The notes below the pieces were generated by a model that worked only from the letters and a program-made list of their open reading frames with translations, was not told the origin of the DNA and did no database searches. A stretch of DNA of 20,141 bases from the NCBI GenBank assembly GCA_934464775.1, contig CAKSKG010000033.1:1-20141 (forward strand). Reading direction: 5' to 3'. Below, piece by piece: positions 1-6,778 of this stretch; within the stretch, counting starts at the first letter, position 1, and every line of letters starts with the position of its first letter. The position numbers and the translations under genes were made by a program. The stretch comes from an uncultured Oscillospiraceae bacterium. Its GTDB lineage: Bacteria > Bacillota > Clostridia > Oscillospirales > Ruminococcaceae.

Positions 1-41
1 GCCTGCGAAATTTCTATACAATCTGACGAAAAATCTGACTG

Positions 42-72
42 CGCATCTGAGGCACTATGGTTTTTAGATGCG
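42..72. other. Short hairpin 3' of the AraC gene
   Basis: CGCATCT and AGATGCG (42-48 and 66-72 approximately) form a 7 bp stem around a 17-base loop, downstream of the minus-strand AraC stop codon. On the minus strand the stem is followed by a modest T-run some bases later, so it could be a weak terminator. The same CCTCAGATGCG core recurs near 11014-11024. Function is uncertain. Confidence 0.4.
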
Positions 73-124
73 ACCTTTACTTATTTTCGATTATTTTATA
101 AATAAAACAGGATCTTTGCCGATA

Positions 125-1000
125 TCAATGAAACAAATGGCGTCCCATAGAGCTTCGGTATTCTCCGGGTGTGCAGCCTGCGGTGATCTTAAAGCGGCGG
201 TTGAAGTTTGAAAGATTCCGAAAGCCCACCTCAAAGGCTATCTCCGCCGCCGATCTGTCCGTTTCGGCAAGCAGCTCGCAGGCTGCCCTTATCCTTGTCA
301 GATTCACATACCCGATAACGCTCATTCCCGTTATCTCACGGAATTTCCCCATAAAATAGCTTTCGCTGAGATGCACCGCTCCCGCAATTTCTTTTACCGT
401 AAGCTCCGACGTGTAATTTTCCCTGATATATTCCAGCGCCTTTTTTATATTAATGTCATTCACCCTGCCGCTGCCGCCCGAACGCACGGCTCCGCTTTTT
501 ATCATCAGCCCCAGCATTTTCATAAGACCGCTTTTCATTGCCAGATCGCCTATGCCGCTGTTTTCCTCTGCGCCGTGCATGATGCTTTCGGCACATTCAC
601 GTATCTGCCCATAGCATTCGTTCTCCCTGTCGATCGGAAGCTGCGCCTCCGTGCCTTCATCAAAAAGCTGTGACAGACATTCGCCGAAGCATCTGTCATC
701 GTCATTTCCGCCCAGCATAGACCGATTGAAAACTATGGTATCATATACCATGCTGCCGCTGCATGATATGGCATGGAGCCTGTTGGGAAGTATCAGTATC
801 ACATCTCCCTCCCGAACCGAAATATCCCTGTCGCCGCAGCGGTATATCCCGCTGCCCTCACGTATGTAGCTAAGCTCAAATTCACTGTGCCAGTGCAGCG
901 GCACATATGGAAAATATTCGGGAATAGCGCATTTGTAATATGTATACGGGATATAAAGCGAGCTGTGGCTGCGCTTTTCCTCATAAGCTGTGGTGTTCAT
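125..1000 (-). CDS. AraC-family transcriptional regulator with N-terminal cupin
   Basis: This 291-residue protein has a cupin-like sensor fold at about residues 20-110 (the segment around PLHWHSEFELSYI and EGDVILILP) and a C-terminal double helix-turn-helix at about 180-285. The latter carries the AraC hallmarks LTVKEIAGAVHLSESYF and AAEIAFEVGF, followed by NFNRRFK and a TPGEYR ending. The start at 1000 (MNTTAYEEK) is chosen over an upstream in-frame ATG because a GGAGG ribosome binding site lies 7 bases before it. Length and domain order are typical of sugar-responsive AraC regulators. It is divergent from a GH13 glycosidase gene across about 154 bases, so the likely role is sugar-dependent control of that enzyme, and probably of itself. 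The effector sugar cannot be read from sequence. Confidence 0.93.
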   Translation of the reverse strand: MNTTAYEEKRSHSSLYIPYTYYKCAIPEYFPYVPLHWHSEFELSYIREGSGIYRCGDRDISVREGDVILILPNRLHAISCSGSMVYDTIVFNRSMLGGNDDDRCFGECLSQLFDEGTEAQLPIDRENECYGQIRECAESIMHGAEENSGIGDLAMKSGLMKMLGLMIKSGAVRSGGSGRVNDINIKKALEYIRENYTSELTVKEIAGAVHLSESYFMGKFREITGMSVIGYVNLTRIRAACELLAETDRSAAEIAFEVGFRNLSNFNRRFKITAGCTPGEYRSSMGRHLFH

Positions 1001-1045
1001 CGTTTTTCCTCCAACAGATCGGACAAAAAAGTAGGATAGTATCAT

Positions 1046-1056
1046 AATACGGTATT
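1046..1056. promoter_or_regulatory. Palindrome AATAC-G-GTATT, candidate operator
   Basis: A short perfect palindrome with AATAC/GTATT arms lies in the AraC/GH13 intergenic region. It overlaps the upstream edge of a TATAAT-like hexamer on the minus strand (1057-1062), which could be the -10 of the AraC gene. A second copy of the same arms lies at 1115-1129. Binding by the adjacent AraC regulator is inference only. Confidence 0.35.
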
Positions 1057-1114
1057 ATTATACTGGAAATATATCCGTTTAAGCAGTATTATATCATATA
1101 GAAAGCAATTAAGC

Positions 1115-1129
1115 AATACGGATTGTATT
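1115..1129. promoter_or_regulatory. Second AATAC...GTATT inverted repeat, candidate operator
   Basis: AATAC and GTATT arms are separated by GGATT, about 25 bases before the GH13 start codon. The left half AATACGG is identical to the one at 1046-1052. Two copies in one divergent intergenic region suggest a regulator site, but chance in AT-rich DNA is possible. Confidence 0.35.
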
Positions 1130-1154
1130 TATTTGTCGAAAGGAGTTATTTATT

Positions 1155-2696
1155 ATGTCAAAATGGCTTGATAACGCAGTGTTCTATGAGATCTACCCCC
1201 AGTCCTTCAACGATACCAACGGTGACGGTATCGGCGATTTTAACGGCATTATCGAAAAGCTGGATTATATCAAGGAGCTGGGCTGCAATGCAATATGGAT
1301 AAATCCCTGCTTTGAATCCCCCTTCGGAGACGCAGGCTATGATGTTTCCGATTACTTCAAGGCAGCTCCACGCTACGGCACGAATGAAGATCTGAAAAAG
1401 GTTTTCGACGAAGCCCACAAGCGTGATATGCACGTTCTCCTTGACCTTGTTCCGGGTCATACAAGCGTTGACCACAAGTGGTTCAGAGAGTCAATGAAAG
1501 CCGAAAGAAACGAATTCACCGACCGCTATGTCTGGACCGACAGCATATGGGAAGAACCGCAGGGCATGGGCTGCATCAGAGGCATCTCCGACCGTGACGG
1601 CTCCTGCGCAGTAAATTTCTTCTCACATCAGCCTGCCCTCAACTACGGCTTTTACAGATGCGACCGTCCGTGGCAGCAGCCTATGGACGCAGAGGGTCCC
1701 AAAGCAACTCTTGAAGCCATGAAGGACGTAATGCGCTTCTGGCTCGGAATGGGCTGCGACGGCTTCCGTGTCGATATGGCAGGCTCACTGGTCAAGAACG
1801 ATGAAAACAGCAAGGGCACAATAAAGCTCTGGCAGAATGTACGTGAATTTCTCGACAGGGAATTTCCCGAGGCTGCTATGGTCTCCGAATGGGGCGAGCC
1901 CGACAAATCAATTCAGGGAGGATTCCACATGGACTTCCTGCTCCACTTCGGACCCTCTCGCTACAACGATCTTTTCCGCTGCGAGGAGCCGTTCTTCTCC
2001 GACCGCGGAAAGGGAGACATCTCCGAATTTGTTGCAAAATACAAGGAAAACTATGAAAAATCCGAGCGCAAGGGACTTATCTGCATTCCCTCGGGAAATC
2101 ACGATATGGACAGGCTTGCACGCACGATCCACGGCGATAATCTGAAAATAGCCTTTGCATTCCTGCTTTCAATGCCGGGTGCACCGTTCATCTATTACGG
2201 CGATGAGATCGGCATGAGATACGTTGAAAACCTCACCTCGGTTGAGGGCGGCTACGGCAGAACAGGCTCCCGTTCCCCCATGCAGTGGGACAGCTCCATA
2301 AACGCAGGCTTCAGCTCCGCTCCAAAGGAGATGCTTTATATAAAGCAGGACGAAAGCTCCGACCGTCCCACAGCGGCAGCTTCAATGGCAGATGATAATT
2401 CACTTTGGCATGAGGTGCAGAAGCTTATCTCCATCAGACAGGCTCACCCTGCGCTTCTCAGCAAGGGCGAAATAGAATTCGTATACGCCGAAAAGAACGA
2501 ATATCCCCTTGCATACATCAGAAGCTCGGGCAGTGAAAAGATACTCGTTATAATCAATCCCGCCGCAAGAGAGGTTTCCTTTGATTATTCCGATAAGCTT
2601 TCGGACTGCATTTACAGCTTCGGCGGCAAGGCAGTCCGTAACGGCACTACGCTCACCGTTCCCCCATGCAGTGCAGGATTTTATGCAATAGGCTGA
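1155..2696 (+). CDS. GH13 alpha-glucosidase-like glycoside hydrolase, cytoplasmic
   Basis: This 513-residue enzyme has the GH13 (alpha-amylase family) layout: a (beta/alpha)8 barrel beginning at WLDNAVFYEIYPQSF, domain B around 105-180, and a C-terminal beta domain from about residue 430. The catalytic triad is visible: nucleophile Asp207 in GFRVDMAG, acid/base Glu245 in MVSEWGEPD, and transition-state Asp317 in SGNHDMDR. Conserved region I reads DLVPGHTS, with Gly-His where most members have Asn-His. NTNGDG-type Ca/structural loop residues (TNGDGIGD) are at 21-28. There is no signal peptide, so it should act on imported oligosaccharides, in the manner of oligo-1,6-glucosidases or alpha-glucosidases; exact specificity is not resolved. 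The start is supported by AAAGGAG 9 bases upstream. It is divergent from an AraC regulator and ends in a shared terminator. Confidence 0.92.
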   Translation: MSKWLDNAVFYEIYPQSFNDTNGDGIGDFNGIIEKLDYIKELGCNAIWINPCFESPFGDAGYDVSDYFKAAPRYGTNEDLKKVFDEAHKRDMHVLLDLVPGHTSVDHKWFRESMKAERNEFTDRYVWTDSIWEEPQGMGCIRGISDRDGSCAVNFFSHQPALNYGFYRCDRPWQQPMDAEGPKATLEAMKDVMRFWLGMGCDGFRVDMAGSLVKNDENSKGTIKLWQNVREFLDREFPEAAMVSEWGEPDKSIQGGFHMDFLLHFGPSRYNDLFRCEEPFFSDRGKGDISEFVAKYKENYEKSERKGLICIPSGNHDMDRLARTIHGDNLKIAFAFLLSMPGAPFIYYGDEIGMRYVENLTSVEGGYGRTGSRSPMQWDSSINAGFSSAPKEMLYIKQDESSDRPTAAASMADDNSLWHEVQKLISIRQAHPALLSKGEIEFVYAEKNEYPLAYIRSSGSEKILVIINPAAREVSFDYSDKLSDCIYSFGGKAVRNGTTLTVPPCSAGFYAIG

Positions 2697-2720
2697 TAAA
2701 ACAGAATATATCAATAAAAT

Positions 2721-2764
2721 AAACAGCTGTCGGTCCAAGCCAAAACAAGGACCGACAGCTGTTT
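2721..2764. terminator. Bidirectional rho-independent terminator
   Basis: A 16 bp perfect stem (2721-2736 with 2749-2764) with a 12-base loop ends in AAA/TTT tracts on both strands. It sits between the convergent GH13 gene (plus) and the condensation-like gene (minus), and can terminate both. Confidence 0.9.
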
Positions 2765-2775
2765 TATTATTATCA

Positions 2776-4077
2776 TCAAATTTCGGCTGTTTCATGAAAT
2801 CCGTTGCTTCTTATCTCAACATCAATTCCTCTGGCGGTAAGCGCACGGAAAAAGTTCCTCTGAATGTCCGTTTCGGTGTAGCCCGATGTAAAGCCGATCT
2901 GGAGCCTGTCCTTATAAGAGCAGACGCACATCTGGGTTTTCAGCGTGCTTATCAGTATGCCGAACATATTGATGTGACGCTCCATTTCCTCGGGCATCTG
3001 TATCCTGCCGATATTCGATACAACAGCCGTTTCACCACGGTCCTTAATCTTTCTTGCCTCACGCAGAACAAGATTTTTCAGCGGCAGCGGAGCTATCCTT
3101 GCAAACGGATTGCGCTCAATGGACGCCATTTTATTCATTCTCACCGCAAGTCTCTCCTGCGTAAGCTCACGGCGGAAACACTTGTCCACCTCGGAAATTA
3201 TATCCTCAAGAGTGCCGTCACGGTGGGCAAAATCATAAGCAACGGATATCATTCCGAAGAAATTCCTTGCCGTTTCGGATGGAAAAAACTGCCTTAGATT
3301 TACGGGCACGCTTATCTTCATGGGATAGCGCATCTCGCTTATGGGCATTTCATCATGTATAGCCTGCATAAAAAGCGCCGTAAGAAAAACCGTCACGGTA
3401 GTCTTGTTCTTATGAGCCTCATTCAGCACGCTTTTGACGGAGGTTATGCCCTCGATAATGCTTAATCTGTCATCGGGAGTATGCTCCCCTTTCAGATTAT
3501 ACGCTCTGAAAACACGCTTTTCCTTGTCCTTTCCGTCGGACCTTTTATAATATCTGCGAAAGCTGTCATCGCTTTTCTGAGACAGCGAAGCATCACTGTC
3601 GCCCTCGGGCGGCGTTATATATTCATCGGGATATTTCAGCAGCAGATAATTGTAGATAAGCTCTTTAAGAAAGCTCAGCGCACCCGTTCCGTCGGAAATA
3701 ACATGATATGTTTCAAGATTAACGGCATTTTTATAATAGCTTATCCGAAAAAGCAGGTTTCTGAACTCGGGAAGATATATCTCCGCACATACAGGAAGCT
3801 TTTCCTCCTCAACAACGGGGCTAAGGGTGCAGTGTTCAAGATAATACCAGAAAAATCCCTTTCTCATGACCGTGCGGAACCCGGGAAAGGATTCCAGCGT
3901 TGTCTCGGCAGCCTCCTGCAAAAGCTCCCTGTCCACATCTTCGTCCAGCTCGCAGTAAAATCTGAAAACACGGGTATCGGTGCGTTCGCTGGTGGAGGGG
4001 AAGATTTTGGCGGCATTGTCCAGCCTGCTCCATGATTCGGTCCTGCCGAAAAATCCGCCGTCTTTATTTTTACTCAT
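2776..4077 (-). CDS. Condensation-domain / alcohol-acetyltransferase-like acyltransferase
   Basis: This 433-residue protein has the hallmark HxxxDG acyltransferase motif at His125-Asp129-Gly130 (YHVISDGTG), as in the chloramphenicol acetyltransferase/condensation/alcohol acetyltransferase superfamily. It is a stand-alone protein of the usual two-lobed length, with RNFFGMISVAYDF in the second lobe roughly where DFGxG-type structural motifs fall. Members of this superfamily join an acyl thioester to a hydroxyl or amine acceptor; substrate cannot be inferred here. It is the last gene of a three-gene minus-strand operon, 27 bases after the alpha/beta hydrolase stop. The start ATG has only a weak ribosome binding site. 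No carrier-protein or adenylation domain is nearby, arguing against a classical nonribosomal peptide system. Confidence 0.75.
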   Translation of the reverse strand: MSKNKDGGFFGRTESWSRLDNAAKIFPSTSERTDTRVFRFYCELDEDVDRELLQEAAETTLESFPGFRTVMRKGFFWYYLEHCTLSPVVEEEKLPVCAEIYLPEFRNLLFRISYYKNAVNLETYHVISDGTGALSFLKELIYNYLLLKYPDEYITPPEGDSDASLSQKSDDSFRRYYKRSDGKDKEKRVFRAYNLKGEHTPDDRLSIIEGITSVKSVLNEAHKNKTTVTVFLTALFMQAIHDEMPISEMRYPMKISVPVNLRQFFPSETARNFFGMISVAYDFAHRDGTLEDIISEVDKCFRRELTQERLAVRMNKMASIERNPFARIAPLPLKNLVLREARKIKDRGETAVVSNIGRIQMPEEMERHINMFGILISTLKTQMCVCSYKDRLQIGFTSGYTETDIQRNFFRALTARGIDVEIRSNGFHETAEI

Positions 4078-4104
4078 GGGAAATCATCAGTCCTATTGCT
4101 AAAT

Positions 4105-5031
4105 TCATCGGATAAAATCTTTTATCATCTGTCTCACCTTTGCGGCACGGCAGGAATTGACATCTGCAAAAAATCCGTGGGAAGCGCCCTTTATGATATA
4201 ACACTCCGCTTTAACGCCGCATTTTTTCAGCTTTGCGGCATAGGCTCTGCCCTCGTCACGGAGAGGATCGTTCTCGGCGGTTATCACCAATGTTTCGGGC
4301 ATACCCGAAAGATCGCCGTTTATCGGTGCAAAATAGGGGTCATTAAGATCTTCGGGAGAGCGCATATAAAGGCTGACATAATCACGCATATGACGGGTGG
4401 TGAGAGTATATCCCGCCGCCTTTTCACGCACCGATGGATAAGGAGAGCTGCCGCTGTAATCGCAGGCGGTCACGGGATAAAGCAGCACCTGCTTTGACAC
4501 ATGGATATTATCACGGTCACGGAGCATCAGCGCCAGCGCCGCAGAAAGATTGCCTCCCGCACTGTCGCCGCACAAAATAATATCGGAGCTGTCCGCACCG
4601 AGATTTTTCGCCTGTGCAAGAGCTTCTTTGAACACACCGCAGCACTGCTCCAATGCCGTCGGGAATTTATGTTCGGGAGCAAGGCTGTACCCCACGGAAA
4701 GCACATTGCAGCCCACATCTCTTGAAAGTCTGCCGCAGAGGCTGTCATAGGTATCAAGGCTTTCGGTACACCAGCCGCCGCCGTGGATATAGAAGATGAT
4801 CTTACTGCTTTTTCTGCTTGGATAAAAGCGCACGGGAACAGTCCCTCCGCCCCACGAAACATTATGGCTGACGGACATATCCCGTGCCTGTTTATGCTTT
4901 CTGATACTTATAAGGCGCCGTGCCAGCGGATAAAGTCGGGTAAGATCGAGGCTGCCTATCAGCAGGTTCAGCTTATAAAATACAAGATCGAACACATTCA
5001 GCTTCATATCACGCACCGTCAGTTTCATCAT
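4105..5031 (-). CDS. Alpha/beta hydrolase, HSL (hormone-sensitive lipase) type
   Basis: From the chosen start the protein has 308 residues. It shows the oxyanion-hole motif HGGGW (residues 83-87), nucleophile Ser157 in GDSAGG, acid Asp255 in ENDPLRDEG and His285 in GASHGFF, the complete triad of the HSL/alpha-beta hydrolase 3 family. Such enzymes cleave small esters or amides. The start is uncertain: ATG at 5031 overlaps the end of the preceding small gene by 23 bases, while ATG at 5007 lies one base after its stop (TGATATG), an arrangement that favours translational coupling. Upstream in-frame Met codons reach back to 5160 but lie opposite an acidic coding tail, so they are disfavoured. A hydrophobic stretch near the N-terminus (LVFYKLNLLIG) may associate with membrane. 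No signal peptide is evident. Confidence 0.88.
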   Translation of the reverse strand: MMKLTVRDMKLNVFDLVFYKLNLLIGSLDLTRLYPLARRLISIRKHKQARDMSVSHNVSWGGGTVPVRFYPSRKSSKIIFYIHGGGWCTESLDTYDSLCGRLSRDVGCNVLSVGYSLAPEHKFPTALEQCCGVFKEALAQAKNLGADSSDIILCGDSAGGNLSAALALMLRDRDNIHVSKQVLLYPVTACDYSGSSPYPSVREKAAGYTLTTRHMRDYVSLYMRSPEDLNDPYFAPINGDLSGMPETLVITAENDPLRDEGRAYAAKLKKCGVKAECYIIKGASHGFFADVNSCRAAKVRQMIKDFIR

Positions 5032-5368
5032 CGCCGTTATCGGACAGAGCATCTTCATCATTATTTTCCACGTCATTTTCCTCATTGCTTTTTCCAAGCA
5101 TATCGAGAGCGGCGAAGAACAGTTCATACATATCGTCCCAATCGGAGGGAGCGTCAACACCGCCGCCGTTCACGGAGCGGAGCATTTCGGCGCAGAAATT
5201 CTCACCGCCGAAAGCCAGTTCGGCAGGATATATCAGTATCCCCTCACTTCGGGAAAGAGCGCAGAATGCGCTGAGAGGATTTTCGGCATTTTTCGATTCA
5301 TACAATCTGCGTTTCAGTTCGGGGTCACGTCCCGCACGTTCCAGCAGACGTGTCAGCGCTTCATTCAT
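5009..5368 (-). CDS. Nif11-like small acidic protein
   Basis: This 119-residue protein is the first gene of the operon. Residues 1-66 resemble the Nif11-type leader fold: helical LTRLLERAGRDPELKRRLYE, then an AFCALSRSEGI segment and PAEL, as in Nif11-like leader peptides (DPELxxKL, AxxEGxxxxxxEL). This is followed by VNGGG at 66-70, which recalls the double-glycine cleavage position of such leaders. The rest (71-119) is strongly acidic, with no Cys-rich core, and ends EENDVENNDEDA and DDETDGA. The start is fixed by AGGAGAG 6 bases upstream, and a near-consensus promoter precedes it. It may be a leader-type precursor or simply a Nif11-fold housekeeping protein. No peptide-modifying enzyme or peptidase-ABC exporter is in the window, so a RiPP role is unproven. 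Confidence 0.72.
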   Translation of the reverse strand: MNEALTRLLERAGRDPELKRRLYESKNAENPLSAFCALSRSEGILIYPAELAFGGENFCAEMLRSVNGGGVDAPSDWDDMYELFFAALDMLGKSNEENDVENNDEDALSDNGDDETDGA

Positions 5369-5436
5369 GGATAACTCTCCTGCTTTTCACGGTTATTTTT
5401 CTCGGTATCAATGAATCTACCGTCCGTTTTATTTGT

Positions 5437-5465
5437 ATTATACAACAAATTATCCTTTCCGTCAA
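5437..5465 (-). promoter_or_regulatory. Sigma-A-type promoter of the Nif11/hydrolase/condensation operon
   Basis: On the minus strand, TTGACG (5465-5460) and TATAAT (5442-5437) are separated by 17 bases. This is a near-perfect vegetative promoter about 70 bases upstream of the start codon at 5368. Confidence 0.88.
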
Positions 5466-5511
5466 GGGATTGAGAGGGGGGACGTTATTTTTTCCCGCCT
5501 TGCGGGATTTG

Positions 5512-5670
5512 TTGTTACTAAAAAGCTTATTTTTCTTTTTTATGTAGTTGTTACTCTCTGCTTTCAATTTTTTTGTTACTTAAAAGCTTACTTTTTCTTT
5601 TATGATATAGTTGTTACTCTCTGCCTTATTTGGCTTTGATGTTATTGAAAAGCTTACTTTTATTTTTTGA
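5512..5670. repeat. Three imperfect AT-rich tandem units of about 61-66 bases
   Basis: Units start near 5512, 5573 and 5639 with TTGTTACT or TGTTATTG, followed by AAAAGCTTA and a T-rich tract. The first two units also share AGTTGTTACTCTCTGC. The third is truncated and most diverged. An AAGCTTACT echo appears at 6407-6415 beyond the large inverted repeat. Their role is unknown. Confidence 0.7.
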
Positions 5671-5749
5671 CATGTGTATCATATGAGCTTCAAGTTTTGC
5701 AAAGGGAACACCAAAGGGCGAAGGAGAGGGGGCTAAAAAGAAAACGTGA

Positions 5750-5839
5750 GCAAAAATCGGTGCGCCCCCTCTCCTTACCCTTAGGTTTTCCCTCTGCACT
5801 CTCTTTCCTTACCCATCCTCACCCCGCACCGATTTTTGC
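5750..5839. repeat. Left-arm local hairpin, 15 bp stem, pyrimidine-rich loop
   Basis: GCAAAAATCGGTGCG (5750-5764) pairs perfectly with CGCACCGATTTTTGC (5825-5839). The 60-base loop is almost all C and T. The right arm has the analogous hairpin with different closing bases (GAGC/GCTC in place of GGTGCG/CGCACC), so paired positions changed together. Confidence 0.85.
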
Positions 5840-6227
5840 AAAACCGCATCGTAAATCCTCTTTAAAGTTATTTATGGCGACGGTTCGTGCAACGCTTAAA
5901 ATGTACTTGTTTTTTATGGTGCGCTCAACCGACGTAAAATCTGCTATTCTCAACCGTATTTTTAGTAAAATCAAGTTTAATTTTTGTCACTTCAATTCAT
6001 ACGTCGGGTCGCTTAGTGATTGATATGAACGGTTACTTGCAACCTGTGAGAAGTAAGCGACCCGTCGGAAAACTTGAAGATAAAAAGTTACAACAATAAT
6101 TAATGACTTGAAGTAATCATTCCACCAAATAGCCGACGGTTGAGCGCCACGAATGAAAGAGTGAATGGAAAGCGTTTTACGAACCGTCGGCAATGCTAAA
6201 TCTAAAGAATAATTAATAACTGGATAT

Positions 6228-6296
6228 GCAAAAATCGAGCAGGGGTAAGGAAAGAGAGTGCAGAGGGAGAACCTCAGGGGGCGGCTCGATTTTTGC
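6228..6296. repeat. Right-arm local hairpin, 13 bp stem, purine-rich loop
   Basis: GCAAAAATCGAGC (6228-6240) pairs perfectly with GCTCGATTTTTGC (6284-6296). The loop is G/A-rich and is itself complementary to the pyrimidine loop of the left-arm hairpin, so a kissing or long-range pairing between the two loops is possible. Confidence 0.85.
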
Positions 6297-6551
6297 TCAC
6301 GTTTTCTTTTTAGCCCCCTGTGGTTCATCCCTTTGCCCGCCGGAGGCGGAACCTCCGCTTTCTCTATGGTTGCAAACCATACTACAAAATATTATAAACT
6401 AACACAAGCTTACTATAATAAAGAACAATCAGTTGAAAAACATCATTCAAGAGATAAAAAGTAACCCGTCCATATAAAACAAAAAGGGGGGGTGCGGCGG
6501 GCGGGCAAATCCTTTGGAACGGAATATAATATTCTGAGGGGAAGTGATCTT

Positions 6552-6725
6552 GTGTGCGGAAACGGAAGCTGTACTGCCGCAGCCGTTACTGCGGCGGCTG
6601 TCGCTTTGTCTCAGGGACGCTCTAATGAGGAAATATCCCTGCTGGGAGCAATTTTTACTCAGCTGGGCGATACCCTTATAACTATCGCTGCCGCAAATGA
6701 TAGCTGCGGTACTCCCGAAAACTGA
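6552..6725 (+). CDS. DUF6774-like small protein
   Basis: This 57-residue protein has GTG as the probable start, preceded by AGGGGAAG 7 bases upstream; the longer open frame to 6492 has no ribosome binding site. The sequence CTAAAVTAAAVALSQGRSNE followed by LLGAIFTQLGDTLITIAA matches the small Clostridia family that I recognise as DUF6774, whose core is an alanine-rich helix followed by a phrase like AVFTQLGDTLATI. Function of the family is not known. A TATAAT at 6525-6530 would give a very short leader and has no good -35, so the promoter is unclear. The gene ends at a strong terminator. Confidence 0.72.
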   Translation: MCGNGSCTAAAVTAAAVALSQGRSNEEISLLGAIFTQLGDTLITIAAANDSCGTPEN

Positions 6726-6760
6726 AAATACCGCACGGTCAGATCTCCGTGCGGTATTTT
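6725..6760. terminator. Bidirectional rho-independent terminator
   Basis: A 14 bp stem AAAATACCGCACGG / CCGTGCGGTATTTT (6725-6738, 6747-6760) with an 8-base loop has A/T tracts on both sides. It lies between the convergent DUF6774-like gene and the lipoprotein gene ending at 6779. Confidence 0.9.
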
Positions 6761-6778
6761 CATGTAAACATATAAATC

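Larger units (their letters stand above)
5699..6336. repeat. Large nested imperfect inverted repeat (structured RNA or MITE-like element)
   Basis: Outer ends GCAAAGGGA (5699-5707) and TCCCTTTGC (6328-6336) are inverted. Inside, 5728-5759 is the exact 32-base reverse complement of 6287-6318. The segment 5781-5814 matches 6243-6276 inverted at about 32 of 34 positions. The segment 5876-5897 matches 6170-6191 inverted (19 of 22), and 5918-5934 matches 6132-6150. A central hairpin has 5971-5978/6070-6077 and 6005-6015/6054-6064 as stems. Each arm also closes on itself: 5750-5764 with 5825-5839 (15 bp) on the left; 6228-6240 with 6284-6296 (13 bp) and 6132-6141 with 6182-6191 (10 bp) on the right. 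It could be a cruciform DNA element, a miniature transposable element, or a large folded RNA. No transposase is present. Confidence 0.85.
5470..6551. other. About 1.1 kb gene-poor repeat island
   Basis: Open frames across this stretch are short, lack ribosome binding sites and are explained by repeats. It begins with a small hairpin (TCCCGC-CTT-GCGGGA, 5493-5507), followed by AT-rich tandem units (5512-5670) and a large nested inverted repeat (5699-6336). It ends with two small hairpins (6341-6357, CGGAGG/CCTCCG; 6366-6380, ATGGTT/AACCAT), an AT-rich stretch and a G-run at 6486-6492. Composition alternates sharply between T-rich, pyrimidine-rich and purine-rich blocks, unlike the neighbouring coding DNA. 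Confidence 0.8.

Noticed and set aside
5009..5368. Calling the Nif11-like protein a definite RiPP precursor
   Set aside because: No lanthipeptide synthetase, radical SAM, cyclodehydratase or peptidase-type exporter is in the window, and the putative core has no Cys/Ser/Thr-rich pattern.
5512..5670. Possible CRISPR array in the tandem AT-rich units
   Set aside because: There are only three diverged units, the intervening sequence is similar rather than unique, and no cas genes are present.
5667..6328. Two opposed open frames in the inverted-repeat arms (5667-6023 plus, 5987-6328 minus) that share the peptide RGLKRKREQKS
   Set aside because: The shared peptide comes from translating the same inverted DNA repeat on opposite strands. 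Neither frame has a ribosome binding site, and the rest of each is low-complexity.
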